Assembly: GCF_001625215.2 (NCBI RefSeq)
Contig: NC_030383.2
Span: 58,208,949 to 58,272,948 of the forward strand
Source: Daucus carota subsp. sativus
Taxonomy: Eukaryota > Streptophyta > Magnoliopsida > Apiales > Apiaceae
Direction of reading: 5' to 3'
Length of the DNA stretch: 64,000 nt
Below the pieces are notes generated by a model that did not search any database, was not told where the DNA came from, and saw only the letters and a list, made by a program, of their open reading frames with translations. Each line of letters opens with the position of its first letter. Position 1 is the first letter of the stretch. Of the stretch, positions 1-11,796 are shown one piece after another. The position numbers were made by a program, and so were the translations under genes.

Positions 1-1935
1 TGATATGTCAAACATTTTAAAAATATGTTTTGAAAAAGTATACTTTAAAATTTCATTTTTCTAAAATATGTAATCTAAAATTACTTATTTCGTTAAAAAA
101 TATAAGAAATTAAGTAAAATAATTTATTTACGTTTTAACTGATAAAAAGTCATTTTCATAATTATATTATTTTTTTTAATTATTTTTATCTCATATTAGA
201 ATAAAGGTAGATTAGCTGTGACATCATGTGTCCATAAATATAAATTATTTATATTCATACATAAATATTTATATACATTGTGAGTGAGTGACTTGTTGGT
301 TAAACTTGTTATTTAGAAACATAAACTTATTTATGAAGAACACTATGTTTTTCATAAATACTCATGTCTAATTTTTGTAAAAAATACTGTCACTTTTTAA
401 CACAATTTGCAAATATACTATCTTTCAAAAAATATTTGCAAAAATACGGAGGTTGCATATGCAACCATATCTCCAAATATATGCAACCACAAATGCAACT
501 TTGAAATTATTTTTTTAAAATTATATTTATTTGCATAGTAAGTTACAACTAGTTGCAAAGAAAGAAAAATGAGTGCCCCCGCGGGACCAATACTAAAATC
601 ACAAAAACAACCAAAAAATCAACTGAAAGCAACAAAAAAAATAATCCAACTCAAAAGCAAACCAATTTTTCTTGCATCCATCTGTATTATTGAAAATTGG
701 AATTTTTGCGCGGCATATTCTCCACATCATCCGCAAATCTATAAGGCTTCTTTGACAACAACACCCTAGTTCCCCTATTCCGACAATGACAAAGGGAGAG
801 AGGGAGTGAGAGTGCAAGAAGGGGGAGAGGGATTGAAGGAGCGACAAAGAGAGATGTTTGGTATGGGGATAAGAGTATAGACAAGGTAGAGATTTAAAGG
901 TCACACAATTTTTTTTTTTTAAATAAGCTTTTCTTTGTCAAAAAAAAGAGTTTTTAATAAGCCATTAATTCTGTTGCCTAAACATGCCCTTATACATATG
1001 CATGAGTGTTTACCGTAAAAAAACCCCAAAACTAATTCTCATATCATTGTTATGACTTATGCAACACGCAAAACTTATTTTGTAACATGCAAATCAGTTT
1101 TGTATTTTCTCTACTGCAAATCACCCAAAACAATCCGTTTTCTCTCCAATTTTATCTTCTCCGCCTGCAAATCGGTATAAGTTTATTTTGTTAGCTGGTT
1201 CGAGGTCGAGTAACTTTCGAGACTGTAATGTTGAAGTGTGAGTTGGTTTTGTTGTTCAGTTTTGCTGCGTTTTCGAGTTGTGTCGGAATCCTTGCGTTCT
1301 GTTATTTGAGTCGTAGATAGGGATGAGTCTTGTGTAAGCTGTTGTGTTTTACCGAGTTTTTTTGTTGTCACATTTAGCATCAATACTGAGAGTTGGATGG
1401 TTTTATAGTTTAATCCTTGATTGTTTTATTTGATTGAGTCAATGTCTGTATTTGGAGTCGAGTTAGTCTATTTGTTCAGTTGATTTGAGTGGAGGCACAG
1501 TTTTTAGAAGTTTTATCGACAACCATCGATTTCAATTTGGCATATTATTGGTTTTATTCAAGTTTTGTTCTGTTAAGTTTAAACTTTATTTGATTAAAGA
1601 AATAAATGAACTTTGTTTGAATTTAATCGAATTCTCTGGTGAAATAAATTTTTTATCTACAATTTTGATTTTTCCCCTCCATTACAGACCCTTTTCTTGT
1701 GATAGCAAGTGTAAAAATAGTGTTTATGAATCGTATGTATTGTATTATATGTATTTTCTTGCTTTAACTGAGCTCAAATTTGCAAATTGTTATTAATGAA
1801 TATTTTCGTTGTGATATTTCTTGTTTTTTGTGTTGATTGCAATTTTTGATTATTGTGTGCTTGTGTTCTTTTAGTATATAATCCTTAGGTGTTAGTTAGA
1901 TTTATATACAGTAATATACATCCTACTTATTTAAT
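1..1935. other. AT-rich stretch with no recognisable gene
   Basis: No conserved protein or RNA gene is seen on either strand. Short open frames here lack plant-like splice context and resemble no family I know. Positions about 340-570 (a degenerate stretch with repeated GCAACC/GCAACT words) resemble the start of a stretch at about 54840-54970, so both may be remnants of one dispersed repeat. A purine-rich run (about 790-900) is low complexity. Confidence 0.6.
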
Positions 1936-1959
1936 GTGCTTACTTGTTTAGCAGTTATC

Positions 1960-3522
1960 ACGTCAACCTCTGATTCGGATTCTGATTCGGATGGGAGTAT
2001 TGAAAATCTTACCTACAATAATCAAAAAAAATTGTTGGTTAAAAAAGACGTACTATGTGAGAACTTCAATTTTATATCCCTTGTAACAATATCTTATAAA
2101 AATTTGGTTCATTTTATAGGTTTTGGTTCTTATGGGACCGTTTATAAGTGCAAACATCAACTCGATAAACAATACTATACTGTGAAAAAAAATCAAACTG
2201 AATCACCTGGACTTGAATTGGTATCTGCGCGAAGTGGCGGATCCTAATAGAGACAAGAAGGCCAGTTGACCCCCTAAAATTTTGTTCTTAATTTTATATT
2301 CTCATATTATGCATATTCTCATATTATGCATATATTTGAATTGATCTTGATAAAATTTTATAAAAATAATTACTGTTGCACTAATTTTTTAAGTGAAAAG
2401 GGAGTATAATAACTAGTATTGTACTAGTTATTCTGTGTAAGAAGAATATTAAATTTTCAGAAAAAAATAAACACCAAAGTACTAGTATTGTAGATAATGC
2501 GGTGCAACGGTAAAAAAAAATTACATAATGTGAATATTACGAATTTTGTTTTTTGTGTTATTATTTTGGTATTGAACATTCTGATCAAGGTAGACATGAA
2601 TTATTTATGTTGTAAAACGGTAAAAAATTACATAATATGATTATTAAAATTTTATTTTTTGTGTTATTTTTACGTATTCTTAATTCAGGTTTTTACTAAA
2701 TATATGTTTAAAATTCCAAACATTGTTGAGTCTCATTAGCTAACTGTCTTTTTTTATGATCCAGTTATATTTGTTTATATAGATGGAATATTGCCTAAGG
2801 TTGTATTCCTCATCAAACTTCATACATTAAACTTATTATATGTGTGTGTAAATATGTCTTATATTAATTTTCTTAATAGTACTTTGCAGGCGAAACCGAG
2901 TAAAGCACAAATTTGTGAGATTAAGATTTTTTCTTAAATTTTTTTATCTTGCTATAATTGCATAAACTCAAATATCAAGAGAAACCGTAACTAACTCAAT
3001 TTATTTACTTGCTTTATTTAAATGAATATGATATGTTTGAATCTTCATATTTTTGATCCATTAAGATTATAATGGTGCCACTAATGCTTAATATAAATAT
3101 ATGTGTGATAATTGTTATTATTGTGGTATTAATATAATTATTTTTTTTGCAGCTAAGAAATTAAGCGGGCTAGAAGATAACAAGGAGTGCTCTCACTCTT
3201 ACCATTCTTATAAAATTGTCAGTCTTATCATTCTTATGAAATTGAACCAGTTTATGCAGCTCCAAAGCTTTTAGAAGACCCTCCAGAACCGTACACTGAA
3301 AAATCAGATATGTACAGCTTTCGAATAATTTTCTTTGAGATGTTGTTTCAGGATGAATTTGAAATATGTCGTGCCCTTAAGAACTTCAGGAAATATGGAG
3401 AGTATCCTCATGGTTGGGAGGACAGTTCTAAAACTGAAATTCTAGATATGATTTTAGCTAGGTCAACAGATGATCGAGAACTTCCCAATGATGTTTTACG
3501 AGTTGTCGAAAGTATGTTGTGA
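1960..3522 (+). pseudogene. Protein kinase gene remnant (N-lobe and C-lobe pieces only)
   Basis: Two pieces of a serine/threonine kinase domain lie in order on the + strand. The first (about 2119-2190) has a glycine-rich loop GFGSYGTVYKC followed by YYTVKK, the usual place of the ATP-binding lysine. It is preceded by an acidic SDSDSDSDG run at 1969-1995 and a likely intron acceptor at about 2118. The second (about 3225-3522) reads YAAPKLLED, then EKSDMYSF, then a helical tail. This matches the APE motif and subdomain IX, but APE is APK and the expected glycine after SF is arginine. The catalytic HRD and DFG motifs between them are not seen in the roughly 1 kb gap. The acidic insert and general look suggest an eIF2-alpha-kinase-like (GCN2/PEK-type) parent, but this is a weak inference. 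The missing core argues for a dead gene; distant exons could be argued only if HRD/DFG exist in the gap. Confidence 0.6.
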
Positions 3523-4440
3523 TTGTTATGTATGTTAGATTTCCAGAAACCAATAATTGTTATGTATTTTGGATCTTCAGAAACAAGAAACTGTTAAATT
3601 AACAAGACTGAAACTGTGAATTTCATATTCAAACACAAAAAAGACTCTAACTTTGAAGGTTGTATTAAGAGGACTGAAACTGTGAATATCAAGTTCAAAC
3701 ACAAAAAATACTTGAATTTGGGGCCGAAGAGACCCAACCCTCCAACTTTCATAATTTTAACCATAAACAATGTGATAATAAAATTTGTTCTCTCAATATA
3801 AATAATAAACGGCTTCCTTAATAATAAAAACTCCTATGTTAACTAGGAGTATAGTTAGTATTATATTATTATTATAACTTTCTATATTGATTAAGATATT
3901 GTTATGTAACAACTATTCAACCAATAAAATTAAACCACTAATAAAAATTTTCGTTTTAATTTTTAAAACATAAATAATTTAATTTATGAAATAGTTTTAT
4001 AAATGTTTGAAACCCCTTTGAGTGGAATATGAGAAATGGAAATACGAAGTTATTGAAACTTGGCTATCATCATATTATTTTATTTGGTTGTTGTCATTTA
4101 ATCTTTTTTATTTAACAATTACTATTACGGATTCATATTTGACAGATTTTTTATTATAACAATTATCTCAACAATAAAAATATATCATCAACATAATTAT
4201 TCGTTGTAATTGTTTTAAACTCGGGTAATTAATTTATGAAATTAATATTATAACATGTATTTTGAGAATAAATATTGACATTGATGGGTACCTGCTCCCA
4301 TCTTAAAAATGATGAGATTGAAAAAAATTAAAAATATCAATTTATAAAAATTTGTTGGTCTATCAATTATTATAAAATTGATATTCTACCTTAAAATAAT
4401 CACAAAAATTATTTTAAATAATTTCTCTAATTTGCTCGGG
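3523..4440. other. Intergenic, AT-rich, nothing recognised
   Basis: A short direct repetition of a motif around AAACTGTGAAT (about 3610-3710) follows the kinase remnant. No gene, tRNA or clear element termini are seen. Confidence 0.5.
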
Positions 4441-5693
4441 AAAAGAAAAAACAGACAAAACACAACAACCATTACAAGCTGTAAATTCAATGATGAGGAA
4501 GGAGGACACTAATGATCCTTGCAGAAGTGTTTGTGTCTCCCAGTAGAATCCTAGGTGCCTAATAGGGCTTCTACTTTAACAGAATATACGCAGACATATA
4601 CATACATACTCATTACAAATCCCAAATGTTTATCATGCTTTAACCATCAATTAAGCTTCACATCTTCTTGTTTCTATATTTTATAATCCCAAAAATTGGA
4701 TCTTTTTACTTCAAGATTGCAGATTCAGTCCCTAAAGAACAATTCCTGGAGGGGTTTTGTTCAACCCCTTTTTACATTTCAGACTAAAGGTATGAAATCT
4801 TGAATTCATATATGATAAAGATTGTAACTTTATGTGTTCTGGTGCTTGTTTATGTTGATCTGAGTGTAAAGATTGCAGCTTTGGTGTAAAGATTGTAGCT
4901 TTATGTATTTTCTGTGTTTGTTTAGGTTGATTTTGATGTTAGATTTGATTTTCAGTTATCTTTTTTAGATTGTGTTTCTTGTTTTCTTTTGGGTATTAAA
5001 GATCTGTATAAATGTGTAAATGTGTGTGTGTGTGTGTGTGTGTTGAGAGTCTGATCTACATTCTTTGTTTGTCGGTAGCAAATTGGAGTAAAAAGTAATT
5101 ATCATTCGATCTTGATTTATCACAAAAAAAGCATATTGTTGCGGTACACTATCTCAGTTCTGTAGAACTAATACTTAAATTGGAAAGAATACTTGGATTT
5201 TCAGATGGTGTGCTTAAAGCTGACTTGCTGAAGGTACACGTAGCCTGTGAAATGATTATGGTGGAACTAGACATTCTTTTGTACTTGCTATAAAATCCTG
5301 AGTGATTGTTGTTCATCTCGACATGGTCCTTTACAGTCGGACTTGATTTTGACCAAGTATGCTGTTCTTGTTTTAAATCTTTTGTCTCGATTATTGGGCG
5401 CATAGCTGCAAAACTTGTGCCCTTGTAGTATGGCGAGTTGGCGACTGTAATGTGCTTATAACTTCTCATGCATTCTGGTTGAAGATCTTTCTTTTTTACT
5501 TGCCTGGTGTTTGTCATCTTCTTGTATATATTTCCGTTTGAGTTGTCATTTGAGTCGAGTTACATGGACTTGATATATTTTGTTAGTTGAATATATAAAT
5601 GATTGGCTTAGCTTCTTGAGTTTTCAAAATTTTAAATGACTGTTGACACTGACTTATGTTTACAGTAAGCGTTACACATTATAACCTTCTACC
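4441..5693 (+). promoter_or_regulatory. 5' leader exon and leader intron of the PP2A B' gene
   Basis: A plausible untranslated first exon (roughly 4445-4789) ends at ACTAAAG|GTATGA. The matching acceptor TTTACAG is at 5659-5665, 28 bases before the ATG at 5694. Leader introns of this kind are common in plant B' genes. The intron holds a short TG microsatellite (about 5023-5042) and an antisense open frame (listed separately). The transcription start was not located precisely. Confidence 0.55.
5149..5517 (-). other. Unidentified 122-codon open frame, antisense in the B' leader intron
   Basis: A complete ATG-to-stop frame of 122 codons lies opposite the B' gene inside its predicted leader intron. 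The product is polar and serine/threonine-rich with no membrane segment, signal peptide or motif I recognise. Composition looks more protein-like than the surrounding AT-rich intron: it begins MTNTRQVKKKDLQPECM and has balanced charged residues. It could be a retrocopied or captured exon, a small antisense gene, or chance. No family is assigned. Confidence 0.25.
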
Positions 5694-7787
5694 ATGCTCA
5701 AGCAAATACTTGCGAAACTCCCCAAGAAGTCATCAAAATCAAACTCAGAAGATTCTTCTTATGGGAGCATTTCCAGCAACAATTTGGTTGATGTAATCAA
5801 TGGATTCCAATTTATCAACAGCTGCAATGCAATTACAAGTCGTTTGAATGCTGTTAAACGGATGTCTTCATCAATTTTCCCTGCCGGAACTGAGATGCTT
5901 GAGCCTCATATATCATTCAAAGACATTCCTAACTCAGATAAACAAAATCTGTTTGTTAGCAAACTAAATTTTTGCTCTTTAGTGTATGACTTCAGCGATC
6001 CAGAAAAGCAATCAGCGGAAAAAGGTCTTAAACGCCAGATACTGGTAGAGCTCATTGAGTTTCTTGCTTCCGATTCTGCAAAATTCAGTGAACAAGCAAT
6101 TGCTGCTATGTGTACAATGTGTGCAAATAACCTGTTCCGAGAATTCCCACCTAAGTATACCACTCGTCGTGTACGTGGTGAGACTGAAGCTGATGAACCG
6201 TTGTTTGATGTTGCTTGGTCACATTTGCAACTTATATATGACATACTGCTTCGGTTTTTAAGTTATAACTCTCTCGATGCAAAGATAGCCAAAAAGTATG
6301 TTGATAATTGTTTTATATTGAAATTGCTTGATCTGTTTGATTCTGAGGATCCAAGAGAACGAGATTGTTTGAAAGCAATTCTGCATCGGGTGTATGGAAA
6401 GTTTATGGTGCACAGACCTTTCATCCGGATGGCTGTGGCAAATATCATCTATCGCTTTGTTTATGAAACTGATCATCATAATGGAATAGCAGAGCTGTTG
6501 GAAATTTTTGGAAGTGTAATTAGTGGATTTGCTTTACCCTTGAAGAAGGAACACAAGCTGTTTTTGACAAAGGCTCTTATTCCCTTGCATAAACCAAAGT
6601 CCGTTGGTATATATCATCACCAACTAACCTATTGTATTGTTCAGTTCGTAGAGAAGGAGCCAAAGTTGGCTGGAATTGTTATAGAGGGAATGTTAAAATG
6701 TTGGCCAGTAAGTAATAGCCAGAAGCAACTTATGTTCTTGAGCGAGTTAGAAGAGCTAATGGAAATGATTAGTTTAGAAGAATTTGAAAGGATCATGGTT
6801 CCTATTTTTCGACGTATAAGGTTCTGCCTCAGAAGCTCCCATTTCCAGGTGAATCTCATTGTATATAGTATCTACTTCTATTTGTTGTACTAATCAGGGC
6901 TGATTTTCTTTAATATCCACTAACCAGTCACTAGTGCCTTATATCCCCTTGGGTCTGCTACTACTTTAGAGATGTACACGAGGAAAAAATGTGATGATAT
7001 AATTGTCTGTTTACATGTAAAATTTGATTTTGTGGGATTAGTTTATTAGTAGTTATTTATATCCTAGAGCTGGACACCGAAAATTATAAGTTATAATTTA
7101 TTGTGTTATTGGTCCCGACTAAAAGTAGCAAATTCTTGTAAAATCCTAATGACCGTTACATCTAGACAGAGTAAAGCTTTTATACTAAATGAATGCTGAT
7201 AGCGAGTCACTTCTAGGTGCTTGCTTATTTGACTCACTCTATGAGCAGGAGATAGCTTTGCTCTGCCATTTATCTGAAGCTATTTGCAGTAGGAGACTTG
7301 TACCCCTGAATGTTTTAAGATTTCCATTTACCATTTTTTATATTGATAATTTTATCTTTGTCCAATTGTCACTATCTCGTATTTGTTACTCGAGACTGAA
7401 CTTTTCATCCAACCTTTACGTATTTTAAAGGTGTCTGAGCGTGCCCACCTCTTTTGGAACAACGACAGCATTCTTGGCCTTATTATGAAGAACCGACAAG
7501 TGATCATGCCTCTCATCTTCCCAGCTCTTGAGCAGAACTCACAGAACCACTGGAACCGAGCAGTGCTTAATCTGACAGAAAACTTGAAGAAAATGTTCTC
7601 TGAGATGGACAGTGAGCTACTCCTCGAATGTCAAGACAAGTTTGAGAAAGAAAATTCAAATCTGAGTCTGGTAACTGAGAGGCGAAAACTAACATGGGAG
7701 CGCCTTGAAAATGATGCTGGTCTTCAGCCAGCGGCCAACAATATATCAACCAGGGCAGAATCTTCACCTTGCGTTGTTGTTTGCTGA
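5694..7787 (+). CDS. PP2A regulatory subunit B' (B56 family), two coding exons, about 503 aa
   Basis: This is a B56-type targeting subunit of protein phosphatase 2A. It binds the scaffold A and catalytic C subunits and selects phosphoprotein substrates in cytosol or nucleus. Exon 1 (5694-6848, 385 codons) has a lysine/serine-rich N-terminus beginning MLKQILAKLPKKSSKS, then the helical HEAT-like B56 core. Family signatures are visible: KLLDLFDSEDPRERD, LHRVYGKFMVHRPFIR, NGIAELLEIFGS, FALPLKKEHKLFL and YCIVQFVEKEP. Exon 2 (7431-7787, 118 codons) continues with VSERAHLFWNN, where family members read VAERALFLWNN. The donor CCAG|GTGAAT at 6848/6849 and acceptor TTTTAAAG at 7430 are phase 0, and this is the usual intron site in plant B' genes. 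Length (about 490-520 aa is typical) and an uninterrupted frame indicate a functional gene. The N-terminus resembles the Arabidopsis gamma/zeta/eta/theta group, but subgroup is not certain. The C-terminus ends CVVVC, which is not a CaaX box. Confidence 0.95.
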
Positions 7788-9140
7788 ATCGTTCAGCATT
7801 TTTTAAGTAGGATCTTGATTTCGGGTATACTTTGGACGAGCTTAGGTTGTACGGTTATTATTATTTTTGAATATATTTCGAGTGTACCCGGTGTGCAACT
7901 GATATCTTTCTTCTGAATGTTGGCACTTTGAATGGTTCGAGCAAGTTTGGTCTTAACACCTCTTGGACACTTCTGTTTGACAATCCGTCTATAGTGCTTG
8001 CTATTACAGAGCCAGGAGGGTTTATGATTGTGAGAATTACTCGAAACATAACAAAAAGTTCTGTACAATGTAGTTTTTCATGTTGCGTCCCATGTTACTG
8101 AACCTGATTTTGATTATGGGTCCTTTTGACGTAACTCAAAAGAAAGTGTTTATTAGTTATAAATAAAAAAAGTTAATTATAAGTATGAGGTAATTTTTAT
8201 TTTATGTATTTGGATATATTCTTGGTGTTTACAATTTATTTGGTATAAAAATATTAATATAATAAATTACTGTAGATTATCTTTTTAATTGTTCTCTACT
8301 ACATGTATGTAAAATCAAATTTCGAAAAAAATTCATTAAAAAATTAAAATTTTTAACTTCTTAGATTTTGACTTATAAATTGAGAATTGACTTAAAATTT
8401 TGTTATACAAACGGTATGAATAAACTGTTTCTAACTTATAAGTCTAAAAACCCGATTTATAGCCTAGGCAAACAATCTCCTGTGTACAAAATGTATGTCA
8501 ATCATCAAAAACATCCCCATGTAACAAGAACATCGCGTGTGCTTATACGCTGGAACTTTGTCCGGAAAATGTTGAATATAACATTTTTTTAATATATTTA
8601 GTATTTTTTTCAATTGCTGAATGGGTATAATACTAATCTTGATCGTACAGTTAAAAAAAACATTAAGCAAATAAATAATCATTTTACTCGTCCAACGATT
8701 AAAAAGCGAGAAAACAAGTACCTAGCATACACGTGTCGGAGATTTGGACCTGAACCCAGTAAATAATTATTATGGGATACTATCTTTTAGAAAAAGGACT
8801 ACCTGTCTCCTGGAATTATAACCTAGGGGATTGGAGCTTAGTATGCATTTTAAGATTACGTTAAAATATATTATTATAAATTAATTAATTTTTTTCCTTA
8901 TAAATAAGAATTCTTTGTCAATTATTAAAAAAGTGATATACTTTGTTAAAAAATAATTAAAAGACGATATACAAGTAAACCGTAAACGAGACGGAATTAA
9001 TATTTGACTCCGGAAGAAGTTGAACATCTAAAAATTATCATGACAGGAAGTGAGCAAGTACAGTGGAGCTCTAGTACGAGGGAACCCAAGCCCTAAAAGA
9101 AAAACAAAGTTTGAACACGGAGTATTGTGAGAGATTGCAG
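7788..9140. other. 3' flank of B' gene, then promoter region of F-box copy A1
   Basis: The B' 3' UTR probably covers the first 200-400 bases. From about 8280 on, the sequence is a diverged duplicate of about 12940-14160, the upstream region of copy A2. The homology therefore includes promoter DNA as well as the gene. At about 8770 this copy has the empty site of the Stowaway element present at 13421-13804. No gene is seen. Confidence 0.6.
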
Positions 9141-9148
9141 CACGTGTC
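9141..9148 (+). promoter_or_regulatory. G-box/ABRE-like CACGTGTC in the leader region of copy A1
   Basis: CACGTGTCACTC lies about 110 bases before the leader-exon donor (ACACAG|GTACTG at 9259/9260). The leader intron runs to the acceptor TCTACCAG at 9770. The same core recurs at the equivalent place in other type A copies (14174, 42099, 56596) and at 56214, so it is kept through duplication. G-box cores are known bZIP/bHLH sites; activity here is inference. Confidence 0.5.
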
Positions 9149-9771
9149 ACTCTCTACTAAGAAACGCTTCATCCCAAAACACGAGTTTCTTCTACTTGTG
9201 ACCATTGTCCATTGCAACAAAACAAGTTACTCAGTAGTCAGTACATCGCAACAACACAGGTACTGCATCTTACATGTATGTGAGTATGTCTGTATATTTT
9301 CTATGTCATGATTCTAAGATGCCTTTCGGTTCTTGTTTTGTTCAATAGTTTGTGGGTTTTTCATGAATCTGTCAATTCTTTATGTTTAAGTATGTGCCCT
9401 CTTTTTGTTTGTTCTAGAGTGATACCACTTAGTTGTAAGGCTTGTTTATATGGGTTTTATGAAGATGAATAGATTTATTGTTATTTATCAGACTTCAAAT
9501 TTGTGTTAGTAATCTTGTTTTTACTTGGAATAGAATTTGTAGCAAAATCTTAGGTTGTGTTCAGTGGAACCGGAAGGATTGGAATGAATGAAAAATTATA
9601 AACAAATCTTGGCAAAATTTTGTTGTATAGAAATATAGAATTAGCCACTCAGTGACCCTCTAAATGTATATTAAATTATGTGCTGTGAGCAGCTTAGTAA
9701 GTAGTTACCATCATTTACAATCCTAAATACTTGTTGTGAATAGTATCTCTTTTAATTTGGTGTCTACCAGC

Positions 9772-11796
9772 ATGGCTGATGATGCTAAAAGAAGGCGACT
9801 TGATAGTGGATCCGAAGCTGTTGATAGATTTAGCAACTTGCCGGTAAACATAAAAGACCTTGTCCTGGAACGCTTGCCACTGCACGATGCAGCAAGAACA
9901 GCTCTCCTCTCAAAAAGTTGGAGAAATGTATGGGAAATGCTCCCAGTCTTGGTTTTTGATAATATATTTTTCTCCCGAATGGTTTCAGGAATAGATGAAC
10001 AGGCCCAAGTATCTAATGTTTCAAGGACCATCAGTAACATTCTTTTCCTTCACGATGGTCCTGTCTCCAGATTCCATCTTTCTGTTCCTTCAAATTTTCC
10101 TCTTCATAAGTGTTTGGATGTGGATTTGTGGATCAAACGAATATCGAAAAGTGGGATTAGAATATTAGAGCTTATTAATAAAACACGAGTTCCCTACACT
10201 ATGCCTTCTTATCTGTTTTCGTGTTTGGAGTTGACTCATTTGACACTCGATAATTGTATACTCAACCCACCCCGAAGGTTTGGAGGTTTCAGGAATCTGA
10301 TTAAAGTTAAACTCTCCTCGGTCAAAATTACTGGTGACATGTCATTTGGGAGTCGACTTGAAACAATGATCTTGATTCTTTGCACTGGGATTAAACATCT
10401 GGGATGCCAATTCAACTCAAAGAACAATCTCATTCGTGAAGTGAATATCATCAAAAGTGAAGAAATTGATTGGCAATGGTTCAAAACCACTGAAAAGCTT
10501 CATTATCTAGGTCTCATATTGTCAGAGTCTTCAAATTCTAGGAAAAACGTCAATGATTTAGACAAGTTACTTGGGAAGATGCCTAATATCTATGGTCTTC
10601 ACCTCGACAATTCTTTCCTAAGGGTCAGTAAAATCCATACAAATTTCACTAATGTTCTTTTCCTAAAGCGCTATGAAATTCATACAGAATTTACAAATAT
10701 GGTTAGGGAGTAACAATACATTTGAAAGTTTACATGCCAATTGTGTCTGACAGTCTACTTTTATTGCTTGTCATGTATATGCGTAGTTTCTGGAACCATG
10801 TGCATCTCTTTCCAACAGACTTACTACAACATTGGTGAACTTGAATACTCTGAAACTTTTCTGTGTTGGAGGTTGGAGGTTGGGATTGGGTTCTGATTCA
10901 GTGTGTCCTGTGCTTGATTAGAAGTTCGCCCAAGCTGAAAAATCTTCATATACTGATGGTGAGATTTAATACTATAATCCAAACCTATATTGTGAATTCT
11001 GAATGTGATAGATATAACTTTCTCATTGCTAATTCTGCCTATTTTGTTTCCCCAAATTCTGTGCTCACTAGTCAGTAAACTGAATTTTTTTCTTCCTTAT
11101 CATGTCTCTTGCAAAACATTTTCTTTATCAGATAATTTTTGTATTTTTTCCAAAATAATCACAATATATACAATATAATTATAATTTATTAACATCTCAA
11201 GTTCTCGTGTTGTCTTCTGAATATCTGCTGTACTCTTGGTCCTCATTTAAATTTGTGAATTTTATATTTCTTATCTTTTATTTCCTGCCTATTATCATGC
11301 ATATACATTCTTTTGTTGTTTGAAAAGGTGAGGACTTGTTATTAGCAGAGATTCACTATAGATGTCCACAATACCTCTCCCAGTAACAAAACCGTCCGAG
11401 GCTCTGATACCTGAATATTTCCATGTTTACCAATGTGATAAGATTGGGGCACCAAATGAAATGATTAAACTGTGCATTTGTATGTAGAAACAAGGAGTAA
11501 ACAGAATGCATGGTACTGAGTCAATGGCAGCTAGCAGGGTGGAACAGTATATGCTATCATCAGATTCCGTCAACACGATTCTTGACCAACTTGAAACTGT
11601 GCATCTACAGGAAGTGAAGGGTTCAGGGTGTGAGCTTTATTTTATAAAGCTTTTGCTTGCATCTTCCCCTTCGCTTAGATGGATCAAAATTTCTAGAACC
11701 TACAGCATTCATGATCTTAAAGAAGAGTTGAGGATTTTACAAGAGGTGGCACGGTTCCCTAGAGCATCCGCCACTGCAGAATTAATATGGACTTGA
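9772..11796 (+). pseudogene. F-box/LRR/FBD gene copy A1, frameshifted in exon 2
   Basis: Exon 1 (9772-10623, 284 codons) carries an F-box (DRFSNLPVNIKDLVLERLPL, then LLSKSWRNVW), an LRR stretch (LTHLTLDNCILNPP) and the LGKMPNIYGL end. The ATG at 9772 follows directly after a leader-intron acceptor (CTACCAG|C ATG). Exon 2 (10787-10958) is 172 bp, while intact siblings have 165. A 7-bp tandem duplication (GGAGGTT) shifts the frame and brings a TAG at 10919-10921. Exon 3 (11488-11796) is itself clean and encodes the FBD segment ending RASATAELIWT. As it stands the gene would make about 328 residues with F-box and LRR but no FBD. Such a protein could still bind SKP1, so it may be a truncated adaptor rather than wholly dead. 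Confidence 0.85.

Noticed and set aside
7189..7428. 79-codon frame inside the B' coding intron
   Set aside because: It interrupts a family-conserved intron position, matches nothing in B56 proteins and ends in AT-rich sequence.
9736..9771. Upstream extension of the A1 reading frame (and equivalents at 14710, 45015, 62602)
   Set aside because: It has no ATG of its own in A1 and A2, and the sequence just before the family ATG is a conserved intron acceptor, so translation should start at 9772, 14746, 45030 and 62647.
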